A stretch of DNA of 64,000 bases from Hyphomicrobiaceae bacterium (GTDB taxonomy: Bacteria > Pseudomonadota > Alphaproteobacteria > Rhizobiales > Xanthobacteraceae). The stretch's first letter is position 1. Each line of letters starts with the position of its first letter. The position numbers and the translations under genes are program-made. A model generated the notes under the pieces. The model made no database searches. It was not told where the DNA came from and saw only the letters and a program-made list of their open reading frames with translations. Of this stretch, positions 18,667 to 28,879 are shown one piece after another. The DNA is taken from positions 62,001 through 126,000 of the forward strand of contig JAJPJB010000064.1 of assembly GCA_021324465.1 (NCBI GenBank). Reading direction: 5' to 3'.

Positions 18667-18936
18667 TCAATCGTTTATCGGAGCAAGAGTGGGCGCGGCC
18701 TGCGGCGTGACGGTGCCGGATGCCGCCGGAGCGGCGAGCGCAGGTCGCGGTCGCGGCAACGGGCGTGACGACGTGGCCGAACGATGCGCCGCGGTATGAG
18801 CGGCATATGGTATCGGCTTCGGCGGCACCAGCCGGCCGTTAAAGAACGGCCATGCAGTTGATCGCGTTTGCGCCTGGGCGACTGACGCGAAGATCAGCAG
18901 CAGGGTTGCGGCGGCTCTGACTACTCTCGTCTGCAC
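18667..18936 (-). CDS. Small secreted Pro/Ala-rich protein
   Basis: 89 aa from GTG 18936 with GGGAAGG upstream. Signal peptide VRAAATLLLIFASVAQA followed by QTRSTAWPFFNGRLVPPKP and a low-complexity tail rich in Pro, Ala, Arg and Ser. No domain recognised. The tail resembles the Pro-rich composition of the much larger secreted protein downstream on the same strand, so it may be a cell-wall or envelope-associated companion. Weak coding evidence; the call rests on the leader, ribosome site and position. Confidence 0.45.
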   Translation of the reverse strand: MQTRVVRAAATLLLIFASVAQAQTRSTAWPFFNGRLVPPKPIPYAAHTAAHRSATSSRPLPRPRPALAAPAASGTVTPQAAPTLAPIND

Positions 18937-19123
18937 GGTGTTCGCCTTCCCGGAGCCAAACGGCCTGCACCGGCACGAGGCTAACCGGGAATAGGGCGGC
19001 GCTTGGGCGCAGATCAGGCCGAACTGCGTTTGCGGCGCGGAGCTCTGGACCATAACGCCAAGCGAACGCAAGTCGGCAACGGGTGACCGATCGGGCAGCC
19101 CGTAGAGCAACCATACCGCGACT

Positions 19124-21466
19124 TCACCGGCACGGCGGCTTTGCACAACTCGCCGCCTTCGGCGGTGGAGCGGTCCGCGGCGGCGGCGGGGCCGGCCGCG
19201 CCACCACAGGCGGCGGCGCGGCCCGCATCACGGGAGCCGATTGCGGCGCCCTGTTGACGATAGGCGCCGACTCTCTGTTGACGACAGGCGGCGGAGGCGG
19301 TCGCATCGCGGTGGCCGCTGGGGGTGACGGCCGCGTCAATGTCGGCGGCGGCGGTGCGTGGCGGATCTGCGATTGCAGGTGCTGCTGATATTCCCGCTCA
19401 TACCCGCGCTGGAATTGTGTTGGCCGATTTGTTTGCACGCTTCCCGGTTGGGCAGCGGTCGCGGCGGAGGGCAATGATTTGTTATTTGGCGCGGTGAGCG
19501 GCAGACCCGGCGGCTGCCTTGACAGTCGTCCCGGAGGGTTTTTCAGCGATTGGTCGATCCGAGCATTTCCGTTGCCCGTGGCTTGCGTCGGCGGCAATGG
19601 CTTGCCGCCCGCGCCCGGCAGCGGCTGACCCAAAGGCTTTTGCGGCAGTGGTGCCGACGTCCCTCCCTGCGTGGTTCGCTTGCTCTGCGCCCCACCCGCG
19701 CTCGGCACACTTGAGATCGGCGGCAATGGCTTGCCGGCCGCGCCCGGCAGCGGCTGGCCCAACGGCTGTCTCAAATTCTGCCCGGGCTGCGTCTGGATTT
19801 GGCCTGGTCCGACCGCGCTCGGCCGGTTGCCGCCGACGGGACTGCTTTGGTTTTGAAGCGTGACGGCCTTTCTTGCGATCGAAGGCGGCAGCGCTGGCGC
19901 GAGTGTCGTCATGACCGCATGAGTCGTGACCGGTGCTCCCGGCGCAACCGCCGTCGCGGCTCCCGTTGTCGCCGGCAAGGTCGTAGTGTGCCCCGCGGCA
20001 TTGGTAATCGTGACGATATTTGTGGTGTTGTTGATCTCGATCCGGTTGTGAATGTTGGCAAAGATCACATTATTCGGCGGCGGTGCGACATAGGGGGGCG
20101 GACGGCACCAGACTGGAACGGGCACGAAAACTGGAATCGGAAGGACAAAGACCGCGACCGGCGGCGGCGGTGGCGGCAGGTAGTAGAAATCCGGCGGCGG
20201 TGGCGGCAGAAACACCACCAGCGGCGGCGGTGGCGGCGGAAAGTCGAAATCCGGATCGTCGAAATAGAGAACCGGCCGGTCGACATAGACAAATTCGTCC
20301 GGCGGCGGTGGCGGCACGTCGTAATCGATCACCGCGAACGAGGGCGGCGGCTCGAGCGTGGCCGCGAGATAAGCGAGCCGGCGCCGCGCATCGGCGGCGT
20401 GCGGGCCGCGCGGATAGCGCTGCAGATAGGACCAGTACGCGTCCGGCGTATCGACGTTGCGGGTGTGCCGCCAGACGATAGCCTCGCGCCGCGCCGCGAT
20501 GATGGCACGCACCCGCGCGGCCATCGGGTCATTCGGATAGGCGGCGACGAAATCCAGATAGCCCTGCAGCGTGTCGCGGTCGAGCGCCTCGAGATAAGCC
20601 TGTTGCGCGTCGAGGTCGCGAATCGGCCGTCCGCGCAACGACGCCGTCGCATCGGCCGATGCCGCCGCCGGCGCGTCGGGAGCGCGCTCGAAAAACACTA
20701 CCGCCGTTTGCACCTTCGACGCATCCCACGGCACCTGGCCGCCTTGCGTACGTTCGTTGACGCGCAGCCGCGTGCGATCGAACACATCGTTGAGCGATAA
20801 CCCGCCTTCGCGCATCATCTCGGCGAGCGCCTGCGCATAGGCGCCATACGGTCCCTGCCCTTCCGACGCCACTGTGCCGGGCGCGGCGTTGAAGGCAATC
20901 AGCGTGCCGGGCTCCGGCTCGACCAGCGCCAAGCCGCCGGCGAGCGGCTGGCCCGATTTGGCAAATGGATTAGTGCGCGCCGCGTCGAGCACCACAATGA
21001 CCGCCTTCAAGCCCAGCGCGGCGAGCGGCCGGGTATAGTCCGATATCCGCACCGCTTCGGCCGGCACATCGGCGTCGCGCGCGATCTTGGCGTCGATCGG
21101 TACGAAATAATTCTCGCCCTCGAGTTGCAGTCCGTAGCCGGCCAGATAGACGAAGGCTACCGTATCCGGTCCGGACGCCGAAGCCTTGTCGAGAAAGTCA
21201 TGAAAAGCGCGCCGCAGCGAGTCCTGATCAAGGTCGCGGGCGCCCGCGACGTCGAAGCCCGAAGCTTGCAGCGTCTGCGCGATCAAGCCGGCGTCATTGG
21301 CTGTGGTGTTGAGCGGTGCCGCCTGATAGGCGGCGTTGCCGATCACCAGAGCAATGCGCGTTTCCGCATGCCCTGCGCGCGCAGCAAGCTGGACGGCGAT
21401 AAGCACGACCAGTGCTGCAAGAAACCTGAACAAGTTGGGCATGTTGGCGCGCATGGCACTGCACAT
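19124..21466 (-). CDS. Secreted pseudo-caspase with long proline-rich tail
   Basis: 780 aa. Signal peptide NLFRFLAALVVLIAVQLAA (start could also be ATG 21442), then a caspase-like p20 fold at about 37-260 (RIALVIGNAAYQ, NDAGLIAQTL). The two catalytic residues are both replaced: family Y-A-G-H-G reads YLAGYG (Y111 for His) and D-A-C-R reads DAARTNPF (A163 for Cys). The rest of the fold (GENYFVPID, AFNAAPGTVA, PYGAYAQALAE) is kept. Residues 290-380 have two helical repeats; 390-470 are stacked PPPPP tracts alternating with acidic/aromatic stretches; the C-terminus has two copies of PLGQPLPGA.GKPLPP. Likely an inactive scaffold or binding protein in the periplasm or wall (inference). Confidence 0.85.
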   Translation of the reverse strand: MCSAMRANMPNLFRFLAALVVLIAVQLAARAGHAETRIALVIGNAAYQAAPLNTTANDAGLIAQTLQASGFDVAGARDLDQDSLRRAFHDFLDKASASGPDTVAFVYLAGYGLQLEGENYFVPIDAKIARDADVPAEAVRISDYTRPLAALGLKAVIVVLDAARTNPFAKSGQPLAGGLALVEPEPGTLIAFNAAPGTVASEGQGPYGAYAQALAEMMREGGLSLNDVFDRTRLRVNERTQGGQVPWDASKVQTAVVFFERAPDAPAAASADATASLRGRPIRDLDAQQAYLEALDRDTLQGYLDFVAAYPNDPMAARVRAIIAARREAIVWRHTRNVDTPDAYWSYLQRYPRGPHAADARRRLAYLAATLEPPPSFAVIDYDVPPPPPDEFVYVDRPVLYFDDPDFDFPPPPPPLVVFLPPPPPDFYYLPPPPPPVAVFVLPIPVFVPVPVWCRPPPYVAPPPNNVIFANIHNRIEINNTTNIVTITNAAGHTTTLPATTGAATAVAPGAPVTTHAVMTTLAPALPPSIARKAVTLQNQSSPVGGNRPSAVGPGQIQTQPGQNLRQPLGQPLPGAAGKPLPPISSVPSAGGAQSKRTTQGGTSAPLPQKPLGQPLPGAGGKPLPPTQATGNGNARIDQSLKNPPGRLSRQPPGLPLTAPNNKSLPSAATAAQPGSVQTNRPTQFQRGYEREYQQHLQSQIRHAPPPPTLTRPSPPAATAMRPPPPPVVNRESAPIVNRAPQSAPVMRAAPPPVVARPAPPPPRTAPPPKAASCAKPPCR

Positions 21467-21687
21467 TTGTAAACATCATCAACAAAGCACGCCGCCGCTG
21501 AATGACGTCTGAACGCAAGCTGAACGGCAGCTAAATGAAATTAAATTAAGATAGCGGCGCCAAGGCAGCAAAAAGACGACGAGAGTTCGGCACGGCTGGA
21601 GTATCGAAGCGTATGGCGGTGCGCCATGAATGCCGCGCCGCGGTGCCGTGGAAGACCGCATCTCTTGCCGGCACGTTTTTTCCCGCT

Positions 21688-22575
21688 CTATGCGCTGCTG
21701 ATTTTTTCCATCATGGCGCGCATGAAGCGTGCGGCGGCCGGGCCTTTGAGCGCGCTGGTCCAAAGTTCCCGCGCCATGGTCTCGTGTAGAGCGAGCGCTT
21801 CGGGCGCCGATGTGATCATCGCGACGCCGACGCGAATATTGGGATCCTCGCCGAGCCGAAATGGACTCAGCACCAGGATCTTACGGTCGGGCTGCCGCAT
21901 GATCTGGAAGCTCGTGTGCGGCAGCGTGTCGCGTACGATGCCGATCTGCACGCCGATCGGCTCGTCGTCCATGAGAGCGGCAAAGTGCTCGGCCTCGGCG
22001 CGGGCCAAAGCGCGGCGCGCGCGCCGCACCGCCTCGGGCAGATCGTGGCGGCCGACTAGGCCGTTGCGCAAAAAACGCTCCATTTCGGCGGCCGAGATCA
22101 GATTGACAATGGCCGGACGGCGCCGGCGATAAGTCTCCTTGCGCTGCTTTAGAACGTCCATCAATTCGGCGATCTGCGCCGTGGCGCGCGCGCCAACGCC
22201 TTCCGGCAGCGACTCGCGTAAAACATCGCCGAGCGTGCGATCAAAGTCGTCGGAGGCAAGCACATAGGAGATCGGCCCGGCAAGCACGATGATGTGCTCG
22301 GCCGTCTCCTCGATCTGGCGCATGCGCTCGAAATAGCTGACGGCGGAGGCAATATATTCGACGCCGACCCCAAGCAGCGTCGGCACCGAGACGTTAAGCA
22401 GTTCGGCGAGCTTTTCCAGCGTCTCGATCTTGGCCACCTCGCCTTTCTCGAAACGATAGAGCGCGGTGCGTGAAATGCCGAGCTTTGCCGCGATCTCTTC
22501 CGCCGACATGGCCGAGCCGAGGCGAAACGCCTTGAGCCGGTTGCCGATATCGTCAAAGCGGATAGGCATGGTCAC
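21688..22575 (-). CDS. XRE-family regulator with large C-terminal sensor-like domain
   Basis: 295 aa. N-terminal helix-turn-helix (about 10-65): AEEIAAKLGISRTALYRFEKG, TLEKLAELLNVSVPTLLG. The remaining 220 residues are a mostly helical then mixed domain ending in FRLGEDPNIRVGVAMIT and ALALHETMARELWTSAL; I do not recognise the ligand. Lies 88 nt downstream of the FeS subunit gene of a Mo-hydroxylase on the same strand and is probably its regulator, acting at the divergent promoter 24064-24164 (inference). An inverted repeat lies immediately upstream. Confidence 0.85.
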   Translation of the reverse strand: MTMPIRFDDIGNRLKAFRLGSAMSAEEIAAKLGISRTALYRFEKGEVAKIETLEKLAELLNVSVPTLLGVGVEYIASAVSYFERMRQIEETAEHIIVLAGPISYVLASDDFDRTLGDVLRESLPEGVGARATAQIAELMDVLKQRKETYRRRRPAIVNLISAAEMERFLRNGLVGRHDLPEAVRRARRALARAEAEHFAALMDDEPIGVQIGIVRDTLPHTSFQIMRQPDRKILVLSPFRLGEDPNIRVGVAMITSAPEALALHETMARELWTSALKGPAAARFMRAMMEKISSA

Positions 22576-22663
22576 ACCGCGGATGAGAGAAAACGAACGA
22601 CGGAAGACGGAGGACGGATGGTGGAGGAGGCCTCATCCCGATCCCCTTGAGCACTCGTACCGG

Positions 22664-23187
<524 letters not shown>

Positions 23188-23191
<4 letters not shown>

Positions 23192-24063
23192 TTTTGCGCT
23201 CCGGCGGCGATACGTTCATGTGCCTTGAGCAGCGCGCGGCGCGACAGCACGGCCGCGAGCTGCTGGCGATAGTTCGCCGGCGCATGGATGTCGTCGATCG
23301 CGTCGATCTTGCGCAAGCTTTCGCAAATCTCGCGCACAGATTTTTCGGTCATGGCCCGGCCGAGCAAAGCACGCTCGACGTCATGCGCGCGGATCGGAGC
23401 AGGTCCCATGCCGCCAAGCGTCAGCGATGCGCGCGTCACCTCGCCGCTCTTGTCCTCTTCGAGAAGCGCCGCCGCCGAGACGATGGCGAAATCGCCATGG
23501 CGGCGCGAGAATTCGATGAAGGCATAGCCATGGCCTGCCGCCCAGCACGGAAAGGTGACGCTGGTCAGCAATTCATCAGGCTGCAGCGCCGACGTCATGT
23601 AAGCGACCGGAAAGGCGGCGAAATCGATTTCGCGCATGCCGCTTTTGCCCAAGACGGTGACCTTGGCATCAAGCGCGGCGGCGACCGCAACCAGTTCCGC
23701 CGCCGGATCGAGATGACAGAGCGACCCGCCAAGCGTGCCGCGATTGCGGATCTGACGATGGCCGACCTGGGTGATAGCCTCGCGCATCAGCGGACAACGC
23801 CGACGCACGAGATCGGAGAACTCGATGTCGCGCTGGCGTGTCATGGCACCGATTTCGAGCGCCCCATCAATTTCACGGATATAGCTCAGGCCCTCGACGC
23901 AGTTGAGATCGATGAGGTGGTCCGGCAGCACGAAGCGCATATTGAGCATCGGCATCAGCGATTGGCCGCCGGCCAAGAGCTTGACATTGTCGAGCGTGGC
24001 GAGGAGGTCGACCACCTCGGCCGGCGTGCGCGGATCGTGGTAGGAGAAAACCGGAGGCTTCAT
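23188..24063 (-). CDS. Molybdenum hydroxylase FAD subunit (CoxM-like), minus-strand copy
   Basis: FAD-binding medium subunit, 291 aa from ATG 24063 (MKPPVFSYHDPRTPAEVV is the normal family N-terminus; an ATG 12 codons earlier is less likely). FAD motifs AGGQSLMPMLNMR near residue 33 and RNRGTLGGSLCHLDPAAE near 110 are complete. Forms an ATGA-coupled pair with the FeS subunit gene. A second, different FAD subunit is encoded divergently 101 bp away. Confidence 0.93.
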
Positions 24064-24132
24064 GCCGGAGTGCCGCCCTGTGCTTTGACTCTGTGCCAAA
24101 AAGTGTGCATCAATTCAAAAAAATATCCTAGT

Positions 24133-24144
24133 CCCAAAGTTGGG
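24133..24144. promoter_or_regulatory. Palindrome in divergent promoter region of Mo-hydroxylase locus
   Basis: Perfect palindrome CCCAAAGTTGGG (arms CCCAA and TTGGG) in the 101-bp AT-rich gap separating the two divergently transcribed FAD subunit genes; it lies 21 bp before the plus-strand start. The wider gap also has TGTGCC and GGCACA as distant inverted arms. A likely site for a shared regulator such as the adjacent XRE protein; not tested. Confidence 0.35.
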
Positions 24145-24164
24145 GCACATCCCGAAGCAAGCGC

Positions 24165-25022
24165 ATGAAGCCTGCGGCGTTCCGCTATCACGCGCCAAAA
24201 ACCGTTGACGAAGCGGTCGCCACGCTCGCCGAAGTCGCGGCGGAAGATGGCCGGGTGTTGGCCGGCGGCCAGAGTCTCGTGCCGACCATGGCGTTCCGAC
24301 TGGCGAAGCCCGCGCATCTCGTCGACATCAATGGCGTCGAAGCACTCAAGCGACTCACCGTTGCCGACGGCAGGCTCGTGATCGGCGCCTGTGTCCGCCA
24401 CGCCGCATTCCACCGACCGGTTTGCCCTGGCCCGCTCGGCAAGCTGTTGAGCGACGTGGTCCGCCACATCGCGCATCATCCGATTCGCAACCGCGGCACC
24501 TTTTGCGGCTCGCTCGCACATGCCGATCCGGCGTCGGAATGGTGCTTGGTGCTGACTGCGCTGGACGGCGAGGTCCTGGCCAAGAGCGCCCGCGGCGAGC
24601 GCGTCATCGCGGCGCGCGACTTCTTCAAGGGCATCATGACGACGGCTTTGCGCGACGACGAGCTTCTGGTCGAGGCGAGGCTGCCGATACTGGCTGCCGA
24701 CATGCGCTGCGGTTTTTACGAATTCAATCGCCGCGCCGGTGATTTTGCGCTGGCCGCCGCGCTCGCCTGCTATCGCGTCGCAAGCGGCACGATCGCCGAG
24801 GCGCGTGTTGCTCTAGGCGGCGTTGAGGTCAGTCCGCGGCGTATCGCGGAAGCCGAGCGGGCGCTGTTCGGTGCGGAGCCGGGCGACAAGGCGTTTCGTG
24901 CCGCGGCCGAGACCGCCATGGCGGCGGTCGATCCGATGGAAGATGCCATCACCAGCGCCGACTATCGGCGCGATCTGGTCCTCGCCGTGACGCGCCGAGC
25001 GTTGGAACGCGCCAGCGTATGA
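24165..25022 (+). CDS. Molybdenum hydroxylase FAD subunit (CoxM-like), plus-strand copy
   Basis: 285 aa medium subunit with AGGQSLVPTMAFRLA near residue 34 and RNRGTFCGSLAHADPASEW near 108. Clearly diverged from the minus-strand copy next to it (different loops and C-terminus), so not a recent duplication. Its stop overlaps the start of the large subunit gene (ATGA at 25019). This half of the locus has M and L subunits but no S subunit, so the enzyme presumably takes the FeS subunit from the minus-strand half. Confidence 0.93.
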   Translation: MKPAAFRYHAPKTVDEAVATLAEVAAEDGRVLAGGQSLVPTMAFRLAKPAHLVDINGVEALKRLTVADGRLVIGACVRHAAFHRPVCPGPLGKLLSDVVRHIAHHPIRNRGTFCGSLAHADPASEWCLVLTALDGEVLAKSARGERVIAARDFFKGIMTTALRDDELLVEARLPILAADMRCGFYEFNRRAGDFALAAALACYRVASGTIAEARVALGGVEVSPRRIAEAERALFGAEPGDKAFRAAAETAMAAVDPMEDAITSADYRRDLVLAVTRRALERASV

Positions 25023-27340
25023 ATTCGCCAATGCAGACGCAGCCCTGGATCGGACAATCGGTCGAGCGGCTGGAAGATCCGCCGCTGGTCGCCGGACGCG
25101 GCGCCTATGCCGGCGACATCAATTTTCCCCACCAGCTGCATATGCGCATTGCGCGCTCGGGGCATGCCCATGGCCGCATCGTGTCGATCGATGCGAGCCT
25201 AGCTCGTGCGCTCCCCGGCGTCTTTGCGGTGTGGACCGCGGAAGATGTTGCCGAAGTGCCGCCGGTCGATTTCCGCGAAGGCAGCATTCCGGCGCTGGAT
25301 CCGTATCGTCAGCCGGTCCTGGCCAAAGGCTATGTGCGCTATGTCGGCGATCCAATCGCGGCAGTGTTTGCGAGCGATCCTTACGTGGCCGAAGATGCCG
25401 CGGATTTGATCGCGGTCGAGATCGAGGAGCTGCCGCCCCTGCTCGATGCACGAGCGGCGCCGGGCGAATTCGCGCCAGGCCACTCGACCGAGGCGGCGCT
25501 GATCCGCCAGGGCTATGGCGATGTCGATGCGGCGTTCCGTACCGCCGCGCACATCGTCGAAGTCGAGCTCGCGATCGGTCGGCATTCCGGCGTGCCGCTC
25601 GAGACGCGCGGGGCGATTGGCCGCTACGACGCCTCCCGTGGCATTCTGGAATTGCACGGCGCCGCGAAAGTGCCGCATCGCAATCAGGAATTGCTCGCGC
25701 GCATGCTCAGGCTCCCGCCGAGCTCGATCCATGTGCACGAGTCGCATGTCGGCGGCGGCTTCGGCATTCGCGGCGAGCTTTATCCCGAAGACGTGCTGGT
25801 CTGCGTCGCCGCAAAAAAGTTCAATCGGCCGGTGAAATGGATCGAGGATCGGCGCGAGCATCTGATCGCTGCCAATCATTCGCGCCAGCAGCTACACAAG
25901 ATCCGCGCTGCGGTCGACAAGGACGGCGTGATTCTCGCTATCGACGACGTCTACTTCCACGACCAGGGCGCCTATGTGCGCACGCATGCAGCACGCGTCG
26001 TGCACATGACCGCGGGCATCCTGCCCGGTCCCTATCGCGTACCGGCCTATCGCGCGACCGGCCATTTTCGGCTGACCAACAAGACGCCGGCGGCGACCTA
26101 TCGCGCGCCGGGCCGCTATGAGACGACCTTTGTCCGCGAGCGACTGGTCGATGCGATCGCGCAGAATCTGAGCATCGACCGCATCGAGATCCGGCGGCGC
26201 AACTGCATCGGCCCGACTGAGATGCCCTATCCGCGCCCGCTCGAAGCCCTTGGCGAGGAAATCCATTATGACAGCGGCGACTATATCGGGCTGCTCGACA
26301 AGCTGTTCGCCAAGATCGGCTGGAATGAACTCAACGCCGCGGTGAAGGCGCGCAAGGCGAAAGGCGAACCGGTCGGCATCGGCATCGAGATGTTCGTCGA
26401 AAAGAGCGGCCTCGGCCCGATCGACGGCGTGAAAATCTCGATCGATACGTCGGGCTTCGTCGAGGTCGTCACCGGCGGCGCCTCAATCGGTCAGGGCTTT
26501 GAGACCGTGATGGCGCAGGTCGCCGCCGACGCGCTCGGCGTCGATTACCGGCGCTGCCGTGTCATCCACGGCCAGACCGATCGCATTCCCTTCGGCATCG
26601 GCGCGCATGCCTCGCGCGCTACGGTGATGACGGCGTCGGCGACACATATCGCGGCGCTGAAGCTGCGCGCCAAGGCGCTCGATATGGCCGCCCAGCTGCT
26701 GCAAACCACGCCGGACGCGCTCGACATCGCCGATGGCGAAGTCGTGCGCAAAGACGGCAAGCCGGGCCCGTCAATCAGCCTCGGCAAGATCGCGCAAAAT
26801 CTCGCGCCGACCTCGCAATTGCTTGGCGAGCGCGAGCCAGGGCTATCCGCCGAAGGCTGGTTTCGCACCGAACACCAGGTCTATCCGTACGGCAGTCATG
26901 TTGCCGTCGTCCGCGTCGATCGCGAGACCGGCGGCGTCATAATCGAGCGCTATTGTATCGCCTACGACATCGGGCGTGCGATCAATCCGGCCCTGGTACA
27001 TGGTCAAATCGTCGGCGGCTTTGCGCAAGGCCTGGGCGGCGCATTGCTTGAGGAGTTTACCTATAGCGAACGCGGCGATCCGCTCGCCGTCACCTTTGCC
27101 GATTATCTGCTGCCGGCTCTGCGCGAGACGCCGCGGCCGGAAGTCCTGCTGCGTGAGGACTATACCAGTCCGCTCAATCCGCTTGGCATCAAAGGCGCCG
27201 GCGAAAGCGGCATCACCGCCGTCGGCGCCACCATCGCCTCCGCCATCGACGATGCGATCGGCATTCCGGGCGCGGTGCGCGAGCTGCCGGTGACGCCGCA
27301 ACGGCTGAAGCAGATTTTGGACCGGCGGGCGCCGAGATAA
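25019..27340 (+). CDS. Molybdenum hydroxylase large, Mo-cofactor subunit (CoxL-like)
   Basis: 773 aa catalytic subunit binding the Mo-pterin cytosine dinucleotide. Landmarks: VERLEDPPLVAGRGAYAGDI start, GGGFGIRGELYPEDV, active-site loop TYRAPGRYE, GASIGQGFETV, and the catalytic Glu in KGAGESGITAVG. The loop is not AYRCSFR, so this is not a true form I CO dehydrogenase; an aldehyde, heteroaromatic or other carbonyl-adjacent hydroxylase is more likely. Translationally coupled to the upstream FAD subunit. Substrate cannot be fixed from sequence. Confidence 0.93.
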   Translation: MNSPMQTQPWIGQSVERLEDPPLVAGRGAYAGDINFPHQLHMRIARSGHAHGRIVSIDASLARALPGVFAVWTAEDVAEVPPVDFREGSIPALDPYRQPVLAKGYVRYVGDPIAAVFASDPYVAEDAADLIAVEIEELPPLLDARAAPGEFAPGHSTEAALIRQGYGDVDAAFRTAAHIVEVELAIGRHSGVPLETRGAIGRYDASRGILELHGAAKVPHRNQELLARMLRLPPSSIHVHESHVGGGFGIRGELYPEDVLVCVAAKKFNRPVKWIEDRREHLIAANHSRQQLHKIRAAVDKDGVILAIDDVYFHDQGAYVRTHAARVVHMTAGILPGPYRVPAYRATGHFRLTNKTPAATYRAPGRYETTFVRERLVDAIAQNLSIDRIEIRRRNCIGPTEMPYPRPLEALGEEIHYDSGDYIGLLDKLFAKIGWNELNAAVKARKAKGEPVGIGIEMFVEKSGLGPIDGVKISIDTSGFVEVVTGGASIGQGFETVMAQVAADALGVDYRRCRVIHGQTDRIPFGIGAHASRATVMTASATHIAALKLRAKALDMAAQLLQTTPDALDIADGEVVRKDGKPGPSISLGKIAQNLAPTSQLLGEREPGLSAEGWFRTEHQVYPYGSHVAVVRVDRETGGVIIERYCIAYDIGRAINPALVHGQIVGGFAQGLGGALLEEFTYSERGDPLAVTFADYLLPALRETPRPEVLLREDYTSPLNPLGIKGAGESGITAVGATIASAIDDAIGIPGAVRELPVTPQRLKQILDRRAPR

Positions 27341-27427
27341 TCACTGGCGCCCGTTCGGCGAAAGCCCGGGCCCGGTTTCGACAAGTCAATTTTGAAGTGC
27401 TTGGGTGGCACACTTCATTTGGCCCGC

Positions 27428-28471
27428 TCACTCGGCTTTGACGCCGGCAAATTTGATGACCTTCGCCCATTTGTTGGTTTCGTCGACAATAAATTTGCCG
27501 AACGCATTCGCCGGCGTCGGCACGGTATAGCCGCCGAGATCTCTGACCCGGCCGGCGATCTGCGGATCGGCATAGGCCGTACTGAGCTTCTCGCTGAGCA
27601 GCGCGATGATCGGCTGCGGCGTCGCCTTGGGCGCGCAAGTGCCGCTCCAACTCACCGCGTCGAAGCCGGGCAGGATTTCGCCGACGGTCGGCACTTCGGG
27701 CAGCACCGCGGTCCGCTTGGTGCTGGTGACAGCGAGCGCGCGCACTTTATCTGACTTGATGAATCCAAGCGCGGTCGAGACGGTGACGACGAAGGCCTGG
27801 ATCTGGCCGGCGACCAGGTCGTTCATCGCCGGCGCCGGGCCGCGATAGGGCACATGCACGATATCGATGCCGGCCGTCATCTTCATCAACTCGATCGACA
27901 TATGCATCGGCGTCCCGACACCCGGCGAGGCGACATTGACCTTGCCCGGATTGGCTTTGGCGTAAGCGATGAATTCCTGAAGATTGCTGGCCGGGAATGA
28001 CGGATTGACCAGAACCACCATCGGAAACACGATCATGCCGGCGACCGGCGCGATGTCACGAAGAAAGTTGAAGTCCAGCTTCTCGTATAGCGATGCGTTG
28101 ATCGCGTTTGCGGTCAGACAGGTAAGCAGCGTGTAGCCGTCGGCAGGCGCGGCAACGACAGTTTGCGTCGCCACATTGCTGCCGGCACCCGGGCGGTTCT
28201 CGACAATGAAGGGTTGGCCGAGTCGCTCGGCGAGCCAGTTGCCGGTGAGGCGCGACATGAGATCGGGCGTGCCGCCGGCGCCGAATCCTTCGACAATGCG
28301 CACCGGCCGGCTCGGATAATCGAGCGCAAACGCGGCGAGCGTGCCGCCGAGCACGACCGCTGCGCAGGCGCCCAGGCAAACAGAGAGCTTGCCCGCACCC
28401 ATCATCATGGCGTCACAAGCAACATGACGTTTGCCGCCCCTACGTTTTTGCTTTGTTGCCGCTGCGGGCAT
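27428..28471 (-). CDS. Bug-family solute-binding protein
   Basis: Orphan Bug/TctC periplasmic protein, 347 aa from ATG 28471, which has AGGG 8 nt upstream; ATG 28408 would give a shorter, more normal signal peptide (MMMGAGKLSVCLGACAAVVL). Mature start LDYPSRPVRIVEGFGAGG; family motifs NRPGAGSNVATQTV, PADGYTLLTC, VPYRGPAPAMNDLVAG, LPEVPTVGEILPGFD. Convergent with the Mo-hydroxylase large subunit gene, 87 bp apart. Ligand unknown; family members bind carboxylates, aromatic acids or amides. Confidence 0.9.
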   Translation of the reverse strand: MPAAATKQKRRGGKRHVACDAMMMGAGKLSVCLGACAAVVLGGTLAAFALDYPSRPVRIVEGFGAGGTPDLMSRLTGNWLAERLGQPFIVENRPGAGSNVATQTVVAAPADGYTLLTCLTANAINASLYEKLDFNFLRDIAPVAGMIVFPMVVLVNPSFPASNLQEFIAYAKANPGKVNVASPGVGTPMHMSIELMKMTAGIDIVHVPYRGPAPAMNDLVAGQIQAFVVTVSTALGFIKSDKVRALAVTSTKRTAVLPEVPTVGEILPGFDAVSWSGTCAPKATPQPIIALLSEKLSTAYADPQIAGRVRDLGGYTVPTPANAFGKFIVDETNKWAKVIKFAGVKAE

Positions 28472-28879
28472 TGCCGCCCTTTCTCGAATTCCGGAACGTC
28501 CCGCTGGCGGCCGGCGTGCGAGGCTATCGTGGCCGGGCGCGGGTGAGAAGAGGGTACCGCAGGAGACGCGTTGAGACGGCGCTAGGGCTCGAAATTCATA
28601 GGATTATGCTTGGGTGGATGGATCCATGCGTGAGACTTGCATCGCCGCGCGCCGTCGATCGCAATGGCAAGCCTTTCTTCGGCGCAAATCAGGGTGTCAA
28701 GGAGAACCGCTTCACGGCGCCGCAGGCTTCCTTGCCCTGATTTGTTTGGAATCTTTTGCGGCCGTCGCGATCGACGGCTTTCTCTGATTGCTCCTGGCAA
28801 CGGTGACGGGTCTCGGCATTGCCTCCTTTATTTTAACTGAGCTGCAACGCTCATCGGCAGCGGGAGATCGGCGGCCTGC
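28472..28879. other. Gap with a stand-alone terminator-like hairpin
   Basis: 408 bp between the Bug gene start and the CHAD gene stop. No convincing gene on either strand: open frames here are Arg-rich and lack homology or good ribosome sites. It contains the hairpin at 28761-28778 followed by T residues on the plus strand although no plus-strand gene precedes it. Confidence 0.5.
28761..28783 (+). terminator. Rho-independent terminator candidate
   Basis: Perfect 7-bp stem GCCGTCG / CGACGGC around a CGAT loop at 28761-28778, followed by TTTCT. The orientation terminates plus-strand transcription, yet the nearest plus-strand gene ends 1.4 kb away with an opposite-strand gene between, so it may end a small RNA or an unrecognised short transcript. 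The T-run is short. Confidence 0.4.
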
